64,000 nucleotides of DNA from Pectinophora gossypiella. Lineage: Eukaryota; Arthropoda; Insecta; Lepidoptera; Gelechiidae. The first letter of the stretch is position 1, and each line of letters begins with the position of its first letter. Shown here in pieces: positions 42,559 to 51,672 of the stretch. The notes below the pieces were generated by a model. That model searched no databases and was not told the origin of the DNA. It was given only the letters and a program-made list of their open reading frames with translations. Location of the stretch: contig NC_065417.1 in assembly GCF_024362695.1 (NCBI RefSeq), forward strand, positions 799,001-863,000. The letters are read 5' to 3'. The position numbers were made by a program, and so were the translations under genes.

Positions 42559-43495
42559 GTATATGTCACCGTAAAATTGTAAATAACGTTAGATTATAAT
42601 CTATCTCGCGAGATTGTGAACTGTCGAAAAATTGTGAAACGTAATATACTGCTTACAATTTAACGTATTATTATTCGTCAGATTATAATCTATCGAAGTA
42701 AAACTGTTAAATCACAATCTTACAATTGTCAAATTGTCAACTGTCCGATGGCTGTCCCTGATTGGTCGGCCTTACAGTAGACCGTTCTGTGTCCATAGAG
42801 TTAGGAATAAAACACAGGTGTCAGTCAAATAAAATAAATGCTCTTCAAGATTGTGAAATCAAGTACGTATTTATTAATTATTTAGTAAGTAATCAATAAT
42901 TCTGACATCACATGGTAAGAAAAAATGTATCAAAATTAAAAAATCTGAAACGTATCATTCAGTATACTTTTCGTGTGTAAGATAAACATGCTGGCGGCAT
43001 AGGGGTGGCCCAAGGGCCACCCCCGCCGCACCCTAACCTACTGTTATGCCTTGTAAAAATTATGACAAAACACTATTATTCTAAAAAAGAATTATGGATA
43101 TCTATTTATTAATCCCAAAAATAAGTTATACCTAACAAACCAGTATTCCTAGATGTTATTATGGGAAAGTAAAACTATTATGCTAAAAAACGTTATGCAA
43201 AAAGGATTATGATAATTAAAATTATGACAAAAACATTTATGCATTTTAAGAGAATCCCAAATTAACATTATGCTCACTCTAATAGTTTTGTAACTCTATG
43301 GTATAGCACGCGAGGTGCGTTTCGTATCACAATTTGACGGTTTCACTTCGATAAATTATAATCTACCGAAAAATAATACGTTAAATTGTAAGCAATATGA
43401 TACGATTCATAATTATTCGACAGTTCACAATCTCGCGAGATTCAAATCGATAGATTATAATCTAACGTTATTTACAATTTTACGGTGACATATAC
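42559..43495. mobile_element. 937-bp element with long inverted repeats
   Basis: GTATATGTCACCGTAAAATT at the left is exactly complemented by the right end at 43476-43495. Pairing continues through AACGTTAGATTATAATC, CTCGCGAGATTGTGAACTG and TTACAATTTAACGTATTATT, about 160-190 bp per arm. The interior has a GGTGGCCCAAGGGCCACCCC hairpin (43005-43024) and a phased TTATG motif. No transposase: a non-autonomous DNA transposon, superfamily unknown. Confidence 0.75.
43050..43275. repeat. phased TTATG-A-rich motif array
   Basis: TTATG followed by an A-rich run recurs roughly every 13-18 bp: ATTATGACAAAAC, GAATTATGG, TTATTATGGG, CTATTATGCTAAAAA, CGTTATGCAAAAA, GATTATGATAA, AATTATGACAAAAA and TTTATGC. 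The spacing is irregular, so it is not a simple tandem repeat. Confidence 0.55.
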
Positions 43496-43499
43496 ATAC

Positions 43500-43640
43500 A
43501 CCCACTCGTATAGGTGACGAGCCTATTGCCATTAACCAGGCACAAATGTCACGAAACCACGCGATCCAAAGATGAATTCAAACTCATAAATAGTCGAATG
43601 CAGAGCTCGATTCGAGATTCGAACCCGTGACCGTAGGATG
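43500..43640 (-). repeat. repeat family P copy
   Basis: GTGACGAGCCTATTGCCATT, AACCAGGCACAAATGTCACG and GATGAATTCAAACTCATAAA match 9950-10080. It also carries a B-box-like GAGATTCGAACCCGTGACC near 43611-43632. Confidence 0.6.
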
Positions 43641-43994
43641 TAAATCTAAAAATACCTACCTAAATACCTTGATCTATTATTGTAAAAGTACATAGCATAC
43701 TCTACCACGCTACTTTACCAGAAGAAACGCTAATATCCCAGCCAACTAGACACAAACTCTGAGCGAAACCGCCAAAGTTGTCGACACATTGTTCTCAAAA
43801 GAGCGAGGGAGTGAAAGTGACCTTATGGCACATTTGGCGTGGCGCGTGCCAGTGCCATTGACATTGGCGAGCCGTCTGGCAGGCTGCCAAGTGACAGCCA
43901 AACACCATGGAAACACACGAGGTCGCCGCGTGACCGACCCCGGCTATGTGGAACTACCCTTATGCGCTTAGCTTGTGTGGATCGCTTAGTGAGT
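43641..43994. other. GC-richer unassigned block
   Basis: 43780-43980 is GC-rich relative to its neighbours and holds three overlapping 60-84 residue frames in different registers. None has a recognisable domain and no splice or start context favours one. Confidence 0.4.
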
Positions 43995-44115
43995 TTTTAT
44001 CAAATCAAATATACTTTATTGCACAAAACCAAATTTCTAGAATCAGACATAACACATGGATACATTACAATTTGGGCGGCCCTATTGCTCTAGAGCAATT
44101 TCTTCCAGGCAACCT
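43995..44115 (-). repeat. retroelement 3' tail, family M
   Basis: AAATATACTTTATTGCACAA, GGCGGCCCTATTGCTCTAG and GCAATTTCTTCCAGGCAACC match 63488-63605 closely. Minus-strand 3' end with a CAATAAAGTAT signal. Confidence 0.7.
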
Positions 44116-44484
44116 ACAAAAGGAAACAAGCATTTACAAACAACTTGGATGCGGGATGGTGCAACAAAAAAAGGTAATATAACAAATATTTTATACTATA
44201 CGTACATATATTAATAAATACTTAATATAATATAATACATATTTACTAAAAATATACCTAACCAATATAAAAAAAAATATATGAACTATGACGTGTATAT
44301 TTTATTAAAATAACATTTTTACCAAACGTTACATTATGTAAGTATGTGCAGAAAGTGTCGACAATTTATTTTTGGTCAATTTTATTATATTCGTAACATT
44401 CCATGCATAATGATTAGTATTTATGAGTATGTTACATTCTGTTAAAAAAATATAATTCTGTTAAATATTATTATTTATTTGCAA
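44116..44484. other. no recognisable element
   Basis: Very AT-rich, with many ATAT and TAATA runs; nothing supportable. Confidence 0.5.
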
Positions 44485-44645
44485 TCATCATCATCAGCTC
44501 ATTAACGTCCCCACTGCTGGGGCACGAGCCTTCCCTATGGATGGATAGGAAGATCGGGCCTTAAACCATCACGCGGGCCCAGTGGTTATTAACGACTGCT
44601 AATGCAGCCGGGACCAACGGCTTAACGTGCCATCCGAAGCACGGA
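44485..44645 (-). mobile_element. SINE family E, headless copy
   Basis: Tail ATCATCATCAGCTCATTAAC, then CCCCACTGCTGGGGCACGAG, AGATCGGGCCTTAAACCATC and GGCTTAACGTGCCATCCGAA. It ends before the tRNA/5S head seen at 23420-23545. GTGCGGATTGATG is deleted relative to that copy. Confidence 0.8.
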
Positions 44646-44714
44646 ATATTATTTGCAATACTTATTTTTTGTAAGATTGTTTTTAATCTCTTTTCGGAGA
44701 ACGCAGAACCTACA

Positions 44715-44880
44715 TCCCAGTGTCACGGATTTGAATCCCGGCTCAGGTTTTAAACCACTGAATTCGACTTTATGAGTTTGAATTCATGATCATAAATAAT
44801 TGTTATCACGTGGTTCCCAGAATTTATGCCTGGCTAATGGCAGTAGGCTCGCCCCCTATTACATGGGACTTAAAGAAGTA
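44715..44880 (+). repeat. repeat family P, with B-box-like start
   Basis: TCACGGATTTGAATCCCGGC, then ATGAGTTTGAATTCATGATC, GTTATCACGTGGTTCCCAG, GCCTGGCTAATGGCAGTAGG and TACATGGGACTTAAAG. The start and colinearity with 35602-35710 suggest another tRNA-derived SINE. Confidence 0.65.
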
Positions 44881-45058
44881 ATATTATGTTATGTGAAGAA
44901 AAACAAGTGAACTCATAACAAAAAAAGGCATAGTAAAATAGATTTTTATTACTCCAATATGGAGTCCAAGTTGTTTGGACCAGAATTGAGTTTGCAGCAG
45001 ACATCGGATCTGGGGTCGTTAGAGCTAAGTTACCAGTCGATAATTGGGTCGTGTACTA

Positions 45059-45278
45059 GGTTCAAGATAAATTATGAAATTCTGATTACTAAATAAAGAC
45101 ACATCTAAAACTAACGAAAAACATTTTCTTTTTTCTATTAAACTTATTTATGAATTTTAATCAAGAAAAACGTAATAATAAGTCCGACATTTTGTCACGT
45201 TTTTCTATGACGTCACAGAGTGCTTTTTCATACAAATTCCATAGTAATTTCGTGTTTTGACGTTTAGTAAAAAGTAAC
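45059..45278. repeat. repeat family O, copy 2
   Basis: Colinear with 24056-24271, including AATCAAGAAAAACGTAATAA, TCCGACATTTTGTCACG, TATGACGTCACAGAGTGC and GACGTTTAGTAAAAAG. Confidence 0.75.
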
Positions 45279-45462
45279 TGATTTGACTAGTTGGAAACTA
45301 GCCTATTGTTTGGATCGGACCGGATCTGTTACAACCATCAACCGCCGACATTGTTTTTTATTAAAATTTTCAATAATACGTGTAAAATTGTAGGCGATCA
45401 GAGTCAGTAAAGAAGCAATCACTTTTTGATATCACTGCAAAATTAACTTTATTACTTTTCTC

Positions 45463-45793
45463 ATAACGGCCTCCGTGGTCCAGTGGTTGAGCGTTGGGCT
45501 CACGATCCGGAGATCCCGGGTTCAAATCCCGGTGGGGACATATCACAAAAATCACTTTGTTATCCCTAGTTTGGTTAGGACATTACAGGCTGATCACCTG
45601 ATTGTCCAAAAAGTAAGATGATCCGTGCTTCGGAAGGCACGTTAAGCCGTTGGTCCCGGTTACTACTTACTGATGTAAGTAAGTAGTCGTTGCATGAGCT
45701 ATGTCAGGTGCCTTTGGCGGCTCAATAATAACCCTGACACCAGGGTTGATGAGGTTGGTATTCCACCTCACAACCCACATGATAAGAAGAAGA
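45463..45793 (+). mobile_element. SINE family A, full-length reference copy
   Basis: Complete head CCTCCGTGGTCCAGTGGTTG (A-box region), B box CCCGGGTTCAAATCCCGG, then the body blocks GGGGACATATCACAAAAATC, GGTTAGGACATTACAGGCTG, CCGTGCTTCGGAAGGCACGT, GTTGGTCCCGGTTACTACTT, CCTTTGGCGGCTCAATAATA and CCCTGACACCAGGGTTGATG. It ends in ATGATAAGAAGAAGA. About 331 bp; mobilised presumably by a LINE. Confidence 0.92.
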
Positions 45794-46016
45794 CCTTTCT
45801 CATAAAATGCAAAGGGTGTATGACAATGACCAATGGCTTGCGCATTCTCGTGGCGTTTCGAGGTGATTTTTGGTAGGGAGATAGGAGCACGTTAGGGTTA
45901 TGTTAATACAGTTAATTATTCAATGTTTTCAGAATTGTTTGCTTAGATTTTTTTCTTCCTTTACTGTCTTGATTTTTTTTTGGCCTATCACGTTGGTTTA
46001 ACAGAAAGTGTACTTA

Positions 46017-47311
46017 CGAGGGGAGGTCAAAAAGTTCGCGGAATGAGGGGGAAGGGGGTCGAAATTAAACACGAAACTATTTTTCCTTTTCAATATATTC
46101 TCCCTTAACCTTAACACATTTTCCGGATCTATCAAATAATTTGTTTATTCCATCATAAAAAAAAGATTTCTCTTTGCTGTCAAAATAGGCCGAAATTGCA
46201 GACTTGACTTCTTCATCATCGCCAAATTTTCGTCCACGCAGTTCCTTTTTCATTTTTGGGAACAAATAATAATCGCTGGGGGCCAAGTCTGGACTGTAAG
46301 GCGGGTGGTTTAATTTTTCGAACCCGCATCGGTGAATGGCAGCCGTCGCAACATGGCACGTGTGGACGGGTGCGTTGTCGTGCAAAAGGAGCACACCTCT
46401 TGACAGCTTTCCTCTTCTTTTTTCCTTGATAGCCTCTTTCAATCTATCCAGTAAAGAAGCGTAGTAATGTCCCGTTATAGTCACACCACGATCTTTATAA
46501 TCAATCAGCAAAATACCTTCTGTATCCCAAAAAATAGTGGCCATGATCTTTCCGGCCGATTGTGACACCTTAAACTTCGTTGGAGGAGGTGTGCCTTTTT
46601 TATGCCACTGCATCGACTTTTGCTTCGACTCAGGTTCATAGTGGTGAACCCAGGTTTCATCTCCAGTAACAATCCGGGCCATAACTTCTTCCTTATTCTC
46701 TCCACAGAGCTCTAAAAACTGGCGAGAACACTCGACACGCTCGCTTTTTTGAAGTGGCGTGAGCATTCTTGGAACCCATCTTGCGCTGACCTTAGTCATC
46801 CCAAGATGTTGATGTAGGATATTTAAAATACTTGTTTCGGATACACCGACCATTGCTGCAAGCTGCTTCTTCTTCAAGCGGGTATCTTCTAATACAAGTT
46901 TCTTTACTTTTTCGATGATTTCCGGTGTGGTGGCCTCAATGGGCCGTCCGGAGCGGGGGTCATCTTCAATCGACTCTCTTCCTTGCTTGAAAAGACTATG
47001 CCACTTGTAAACCATGGTTTTACCAGGGGCAGAGTCTGCGTAAACTGCTAACAGCTCTTGAAAAATCGTCTGAGCGGATTTTCCTTGCTTGGTGAGGAAC
47101 TTAATGACGGCGCGGTGTTCAATTTTCTCCATATTCGCTGAGTTCTTCCCGATTCACTTGTTTGCTGGTCGATAGTTCAAACGTTAATGACCCGATTTGC
47201 TTCAAACTTGGTACATATACTGTTAATGAGGTGTGCAACTAGCGGCTACCTGTACGAGCAAACCAACCCCCTCCAACCCCTCCATTCCGCGAACTTTTTG
47301 ACCTCCCCTCG
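46017..47311 (-). mobile_element. full-length mariner element
   Basis: 1295 bp. The inverted ends are 29 bp and identical: 46017-46045 and 47283-47311, starting CGAGGGGAGGTCAAAAAGTT. TA lies on both sides (46015-46016 and 47312-47313), the Tc1/mariner target duplication. One transposase gene fills it, with short non-coding flanks of 31 bp after the stop and about 150 bp before the start. Intact ends and frame suggest recent arrival; whether it is active cannot be told. Confidence 0.95.
46077..47132 (-). CDS. mariner transposase (D,D34D), intact frame
   Basis: Cuts and reinserts the mariner by binding its inverted ends; acts in the nucleus. The 351 residues fit the usual mariner length of about 345. 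The N-terminal half has two helix-turn-helix regions: one before the D-D-P-R-S-G-R-P linker (57-64), and one at about 85-112. W-V-P-R-M-L-T (119-125) is the mariner linker signature. The catalytic triad is visible: D158 in T-G-D-E-T, D252 in H-D-N-A-P-V-H, and D287 in S-P-D-L-A-P-S-D, with 34 residues between the last two. The ATG at 47130-47132 is the first in frame and gives the standard start M-E-K-I-E-H-R. No frameshift or premature stop. Its element sits in a SINE-like repeat, so it has no operon or host partner. Confidence 0.95.
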   Translation of the reverse strand: MEKIEHRAVIKFLTKQGKSAQTIFQELLAVYADSAPGKTMVYKWHSLFKQGRESIEDDPRSGRPIEATTPEIIEKVKKLVLEDTRLKKKQLAAMVGVSETSILNILHQHLGMTKVSARWVPRMLTPLQKSERVECSRQFLELCGENKEEVMARIVTGDETWVHHYEPESKQKSMQWHKKGTPPPTKFKVSQSAGKIMATIFWDTEGILLIDYKDRGVTITGHYYASLLDRLKEAIKEKRRGKLSRGVLLLHDNAPVHTCHVATAAIHRCGFEKLNHPPYSPDLAPSDYYLFPKMKKELRGRKFGDDEEVKSAISAYFDSKEKSFFYDGINKLFDRSGKCVKVKGEYIEKEK

Positions 47312-47379
47312 TAGTTCATCTTGCGATAGATATACCTCTGATTATCCCAATTGGAATATAGTTATGAGCTTATATTATG

Positions 47380-48415
47380 CTGATCTTTTTATTTATTTAA
47401 AATCTTAGTCGCTCTACTGATATCAAGGTGCGGTGTCGTGTCCTCTTACCCTAACCGTGGCCTAATAAGTATGTATACTAAAGTTAGTGCACAGACTATA
47501 CCTACTATATTTTTTTGCATTGACAAATCGTGAAAAATCGTGTTAAGCTTCAGTTTTTCAGGTCAAGCTAAAGCGCTTAGAAACAATTTTATTAGAACTA
47601 GTCACTACAAATGTTAAGATTTTATCAAAAGTAAACTTACATCACAAAGATATTACATACATACATACATACATAAACTCACGCCTATTTCCCACCGGGG
47701 TAAGGAGAGACTATAGAATTCCATTCAATTTTTTTTACAAAGATATTAAAGAGAAAAAAAATGAATTGAACCCGTAGTTCTCGTCAAGCCGGGACAAGCG
47801 TGTTAACCATTAGACCAACGGGTCCTCCTCCTGTCCATGCGAAATTCTTTCGATCTATGTATCGTCATTAAATCGACGCTGGCGCCATCTGTCTAGAATA
47901 TCGAGTACTAAAATTACTTGGACCGATAAGTCTACAGGTACATGTAGATTTCAACTTATCATATAGACGACAGCTATTTTTAAATGATTTTTATAACACT
48001 CACCCGTGCAAAGAGAAACTCACATAGAGAAAATTAAATCGAAAAAATATACTTACATCCGCTTCCGGACCGGGATAAACGAACACTGGACTTACCTGAA
48101 ACAGAAGGCAAAAGGATTAGAATATAAAAGCAAACAAATCGTTACACGTAAGCCAATTAGTAACATAAAGGGATACTTCGTAAAGTCCATACGATATGCA
48201 CAATTAAATCCCTTGTGCTTCCACGTGGAAACAATTCTAATTAATAAAGTCTAATAAAAAAAGAAACAAAACACAGGCATGGAAATCATTGCTATAAGTA
48301 AACAAATCGCCGCACGTGTTGTTTACAGTTAATATAATATTTAGATTTACAATACTTAGCTGTTGCGATATCATATACGTAAAGTAAATTAGTAAATAGC
48401 GTAAAAATTCTCAGG
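47380..48415. other. largely unassigned; one retroelement tail trace
   Basis: 47655-47730 (ACATACATACATAAACTCAC, GCCTATTTCCCACCGGGGT) is the complement of a family K end. At 47760-47830 TTGAACCCGTAGTTCTCGTC... ATTAGACCAACGGGTC looks like a minus-strand tRNA-like segment without acceptor symmetry. The 82-residue frame at 48006-48254 is lysine-rich and has no motif I recognise. Confidence 0.4.
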
Positions 48416-48506
48416 CATAACATAAACAGCCTATATACGACCCACTGCTGGGCACAGGCCTCCCCTCAATTAATCGGAGGGGGTATGGAGCATACTCCAC
48501 CACAGT
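48416..48506 (-). mobile_element. SINE family B, 3' fragment
   Basis: ACATAAACAGCCTATATACG, CCACTGCTGGGCACAGGCC and GGGGGTATGGAGCATACTCC. Confidence 0.8.
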
Positions 48507-48599
48507 TGTTTTTTATTAACCCATCGTTTGTCGAGCTTCCAGTCAAAATAGACATACCATTACTGTGGTGATGCGCCATATCGTTATATGACACCATAG

Positions 48600-48910
48600 C
48601 GTTATCCCGCTAACCTAACCTTAAGATTTGACAGGTCCGGTTTTTTGCAGAAACGACTGCATATCTGCCTGACTTCTGACCTTCCAGTCCGCGAAGGGAA
48701 AAGCAGCCTGATACAGGTTAAATCCCGCACCTCTAAAACGCATTTCTCGGGAATGTGGGTTTCGTCACGATGTTTTCTTTCAGCGCTGCCCACGTGGTAA
48801 TCATTTATGATCCAAATATGAATTCGAAAACAAATATTGAAATCATTGAGCCCGTGAGGAGTTTCAAATCTGCGACCTTACAGTGAATTCTTCCCACTGG
48901 GATACCAATG
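48600..48910 (-). mobile_element. SINE family C, nearly full copy
   Basis: The complement begins near 48910 with a degraded tRNA-like head (GGTATCCCAGTGGGAAG; B-box region CAGATTTGAAACTCC), then ATTTTGGATCATAAATGATT-like sequence, ACCACGTGGGCAGCGCTG and GAAAACATCGTGACGAAACC. It continues through ATGCGTTTTAGAGGTGCGGG to ACCTGTCAAATCTTAAGG and GGATAACGC. A 63-residue frame across it is not a gene. Confidence 0.75.
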
Positions 48911-49100
48911 CATTACGCCTAATAATTATAAAACTTACAATATAAAACTACGCAAACAAAATGTAAAATAAAGCAACTTTTAATGTTTCATTCGATATTG
49001 AGTAAATATTTATGATTTGGTTCAAATTGAAATATCTGAGAACTTTTGGAGTTACCAGTTAATCTGGAAAACACTTCCTTTTGCGTATATTTTCAAATTC

Positions 49101-49182
49101 AAAAACCGGATCTGTCGAAACTTCAGGTTAGGTAATCGGACCCTGTGAAAAACGGGATGACGCTAGGGAGAGGATGATGATT
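49101..49182 (+). mobile_element. SINE family C, 3' end
   Basis: AAAAACCGGATCTGTCGAAA, CTTCAGGTTAGGTAATCGG and CCCTGTGAAAAACGGGATGA to GAGGATGATGAT. Confidence 0.75.
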
Positions 49183-49685
49183 ATCCGTGTTGTATAATCG
49201 TGATTCCACCTCTCATAGTACGGAATTCCTCTATCAATTTATTATTGTTGAGACTTAATAGTTTCAACCAGTAGAATAAACATTTCAGTCAACCGTTGAC
49301 CGTAAATCAGTCGCCTTTCGACTATCTTTCGCTTCAAAACATTTACGGACATTAAAAAATAAAAAGGTTTCCACATCAAAGCTCTACAACGCAAGTAAGA
49401 TCAACATTATCGCCAATATAAAACTTCTCAATAGCCAATGATCCGAGCCATATAAATGGCGTTAACACTGTTTACAAACAAGTTAAATGTCTTGCTTCAA
49501 ACAAGTTAGAAAGAGCGCAAGAGGTCGGAAAGTGTAGGTAAAAGGCCATGCCACTGATGGATGACTTCTCTTTTGTATCAGTAGGGTTTTTCTATCATCA
49601 GACATCAGAATCATTAACGACCACCAACCACCAACCAACCTACCAACCACCAGTCCAATCCAATGCCTACTCCTGTCCAATTTCA
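49183..49685. other. unassigned; CCAA-rich run
   Basis: CACCAACCACCAACCAACC and similar strings at 49622-49655 form a low-complexity run that produces the 73-residue minus frame. No other match. Confidence 0.45.
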
Positions 49686-49775
49686 TCAGTCGTCCCGTGA
49701 TCATTGCACTTGCAACAGTGTTGAGGAAATATATCCCTGATTATCGCGGTAAGAACCCGATATCATGTGTTTTAA
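49686..49775 (+). repeat. family F, degraded single unit
   Basis: GTCCCGTGATCATTGCACTT, then CAACAGTGTTGAGGAAATAT. The GAAA junction and stem II are damaged, but GTGATCA is kept. TCGCGGTAAGAACCCG and TATGTGTTTTAA-like sequence follow, and family D begins immediately after. Confidence 0.7.
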
Positions 49776-49893
49776 CCTATCACGTTAGTCTAACAGAAAG
49801 CTCGGTGAGGTGTGGGTACTTAGTTCATCTTGCTGTGGATGTACCGCACTGTAACTACCCTAAAGGGACATAGTCGTGAGCTAATGTTATGTA
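49776..49893 (+). mobile_element. SINE-like family D, 3' part
   Basis: CCTATCACGTTAGTCTAACA, GAAAGCTCGGTGAGGTGTGG, GTACTTAGTTCATCTTGC and CATAGTCGTGAGCTAATGTT. Confidence 0.8.
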
Positions 49894-50194
49894 ATATTGG
49901 ACTAGATGACAACAAAAATATACCGAGAACTCGATGCTAAACCGTAGTCCGCGCCGAATGCTATCTAGCTCCGGAAATGTTGAGATTTAAAGTATCTCAT
50001 CTCGTGCTCGTGGGAAATTAACTTAGATACGACTTACGATATGGTATGTAACGGGAAAAACCTTTTGCAACTAGGTTAGTTATACCTTCACCGCCGCAAA
50101 GAACAGAATAGTAATAAAAAACCTAAGCGGATAAATGATTTCTGATTTCTGAAAAACTATCGGTTTTTCGAGAAACTAAGTGATAGTAAGCGAT
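49894..50194. other. no recognisable element
   Basis: AT-rich, without motif. Confidence 0.45.
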
Positions 50195-50394
50195 TAATAT
50201 ATGGTGCTAGTGACATCGTAACGTAAACTTTGATGCATGATTCAGACCATAATTCTGAGTTAATATGATGTTGATTTTTCCGTCGCAAAATGCATGTTTT
50301 TTTTTAGACTTTTGTAAATTATTAATGAGCTGAATCATACCCCTAAGTATTCGTTACGATGTCACTAACACCCTGTACGTAGACACTTTGGTAC
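50195..50394. repeat. MITE family G, complete ends
   Basis: The left GTGCTAGTGACATCGTAACG is the complement of the right CGTTACGATGTCACTAACAC, with one mismatch. The left arm GATTCAGACCATAATTCTGA has only a short counterpart, so the right arm is deleted. About 200 bp. Confidence 0.75.
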
Positions 50395-50492
50395 CATGTC
50401 ACATTAACTTTTGTGTCAAATTGAAATATCTCACTAAATCTAAAATATGTTAGTGCGACAGGGTAATTAGGTGATATTGCTCATGAATGTAC
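50385..50492. repeat. MITE family I, copy 2, deleted
   Basis: GTACGTAGACACTTTGGTAC, CATGTCACATTAACTTTTG, AATATGTTAGTGCGACAGG and TGCTCATGAATGTAC. Its first bases coincide with the end of the MITE G copy. Confidence 0.7.
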
Positions 50493-50863
50493 CTCGATAC
50501 CTTTGCGTTAGACAGCAATCTCACCTGATGCAATCAATTGATCCGCTAAGAGAACCTGAAATGCAGCCTGAAATTGAAGCGTGCTGGTGACAGGGACAGC
50601 CGGCCTGGCCTCCAGCCAGTCCACTGTTCAACACAATACTACATCGGCTTATTATGTCCACTGCATTACCTAAAGAGCCTCCTCGAATGGCGTACTTCTC
50701 GTATAAATTTTATTGACATTTATTTCAGGTTATACAGCCCCATATTTATACATAGGTACTTCAATAAAAATCACGAAACCCTACATTAAAACCTACGGGG
50801 TATAACGTAGAACCCTTGCCCAGGTATACGGGTGAAAACCTCAACAGTGGCAGAGGCAGAGAT
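50493..50863. other. no recognisable element
   Basis: A 71-residue frame at 50574-50789 has no domain. No repeat match except a possible retroelement tail near 50764 (CAATAAAAATCACG). Confidence 0.4.
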
Positions 50864-51090
50864 GGGGCCATCTGTACGGCAATTCTGGACGGAAGGGGCA
50901 AGTCACCGGGACTGTAACCTGGAATCTGACAGAAGGCAGCATTAACTGCAAGTACTATTCAGAAGCGGAGGACAGGATTCCTAGTACCGCTTTGAAATAC
51001 TCGTATACTACTCTGGGCGTGATACCACTCGCGTCAGACAGAGTAATGCGGGGTGGATGGTAAGAGGGAAACCATTGCACTAGATTTGTG
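50864..51090 (+). repeat. repeat family L copy
   Basis: GGACTGTAACCTGGAATCTG, ACAGAAGGCAGCATTAACTG, AGTACCGCTTTGAAATACTC, GTCAGACAGAGTAATGCGGG and GGTAAGAGGGAAACCATTGC. Confidence 0.65.
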
Positions 51091-51140
51091 CCTAACTTGA
51101 CGTGTGTTCCATAAATTTTATACCTGTCGATTAACCGTCT

Positions 51141-51220
51141 CTTTTCTTTTCGGCGGATAAGAAAATGACAGGTATAACTTAATACAAAATTAGATGGTGT
51201 CTACAGAGATTCGCACCAAT
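51141..51220. repeat. short unclassified repeat
   Basis: GGCGGATAAGAAAATGACAG, GTATAACTTAATACAAAAT and GGTGTCTACAGAGATTCG match 20013-20090 and the inverse strand at 62080-62135. Confidence 0.55.
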
Positions 51221-51592
51221 AGCTTCTTAAAGTAATAATACTGTCATACATCTGAAAATGTGCACCTGATCATCCTTACAACAGCTAAACACACTACAAA
51301 TTGAGCTAATCCTTGAACTTTAGTGTAAACTAGCGATATTAAAAGTTTATCGTCGTAGGCGCAGACATTTTATTTTCCCATAAACCAATCGTCGGCCACA
51401 AAAGCGTTTATGAAAGTGACTTTACAAACTTTATGGCATCTATCGTAAACTGGTTAACTGGAGGCTTTGCAGCACCCGACATCTCACTTGACAGTGTTTA
51501 CATTGTGTTCCTTATGGCATGCGTTTATGTCCAATAAAATGAATATTCTATCTAACCAGCCATGTTGTTGATCATATCCATATTGGAACGAT

Positions 51593-51661
51593 CTTCTTCT
51601 ATCGTGTGGGTTGGTAAATTAACCTCTGCAACCCTAGTTCAAGGTTATTCATTATAGAGGC
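51593..51661 (-). mobile_element. SINE family A, diverged 3' end
   Basis: CTTCTTCTATCGTGTGGG, TAACCTCTGCAACCCTAG and GGTTATTCATTATAGAGGC. A family C SINE starts almost directly after it. Confidence 0.65.
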
Positions 51662-51672
51662 GCAAAAGGAGA

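Larger units (their letters stand above)
45982..47379 (+). mobile_element. family D copy split by the mariner
   Basis: Left part CCTATCACGTTGGTTTAACA to TACTTA ends at 46016. The right part resumes at 47312 with TAGTTCATCTTGCGATAG and ends ATGAGCTTATATTATG. Joining the two and dropping one TA restores the family string TACTTAGTTCATC. Confidence 0.85.

Noticed and set aside
43050..43275. CRISPR-like or tandem array
   Set aside because: The TTATG motif is short, irregularly spaced and without constant repeats; the window is eukaryotic.
45466..45540. tRNA gene
   Set aside because: The A- and B-box-like segments look tRNA-like, but no acceptor stem closes and the sequence continues into a shared SINE body present at many sites.
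47760..47830. Minus-strand tRNA-like segment
   Set aside because: ACCCGT..ACGGGTC ends are suggestive, but I could not fold a complete cloverleaf; left unannotated.
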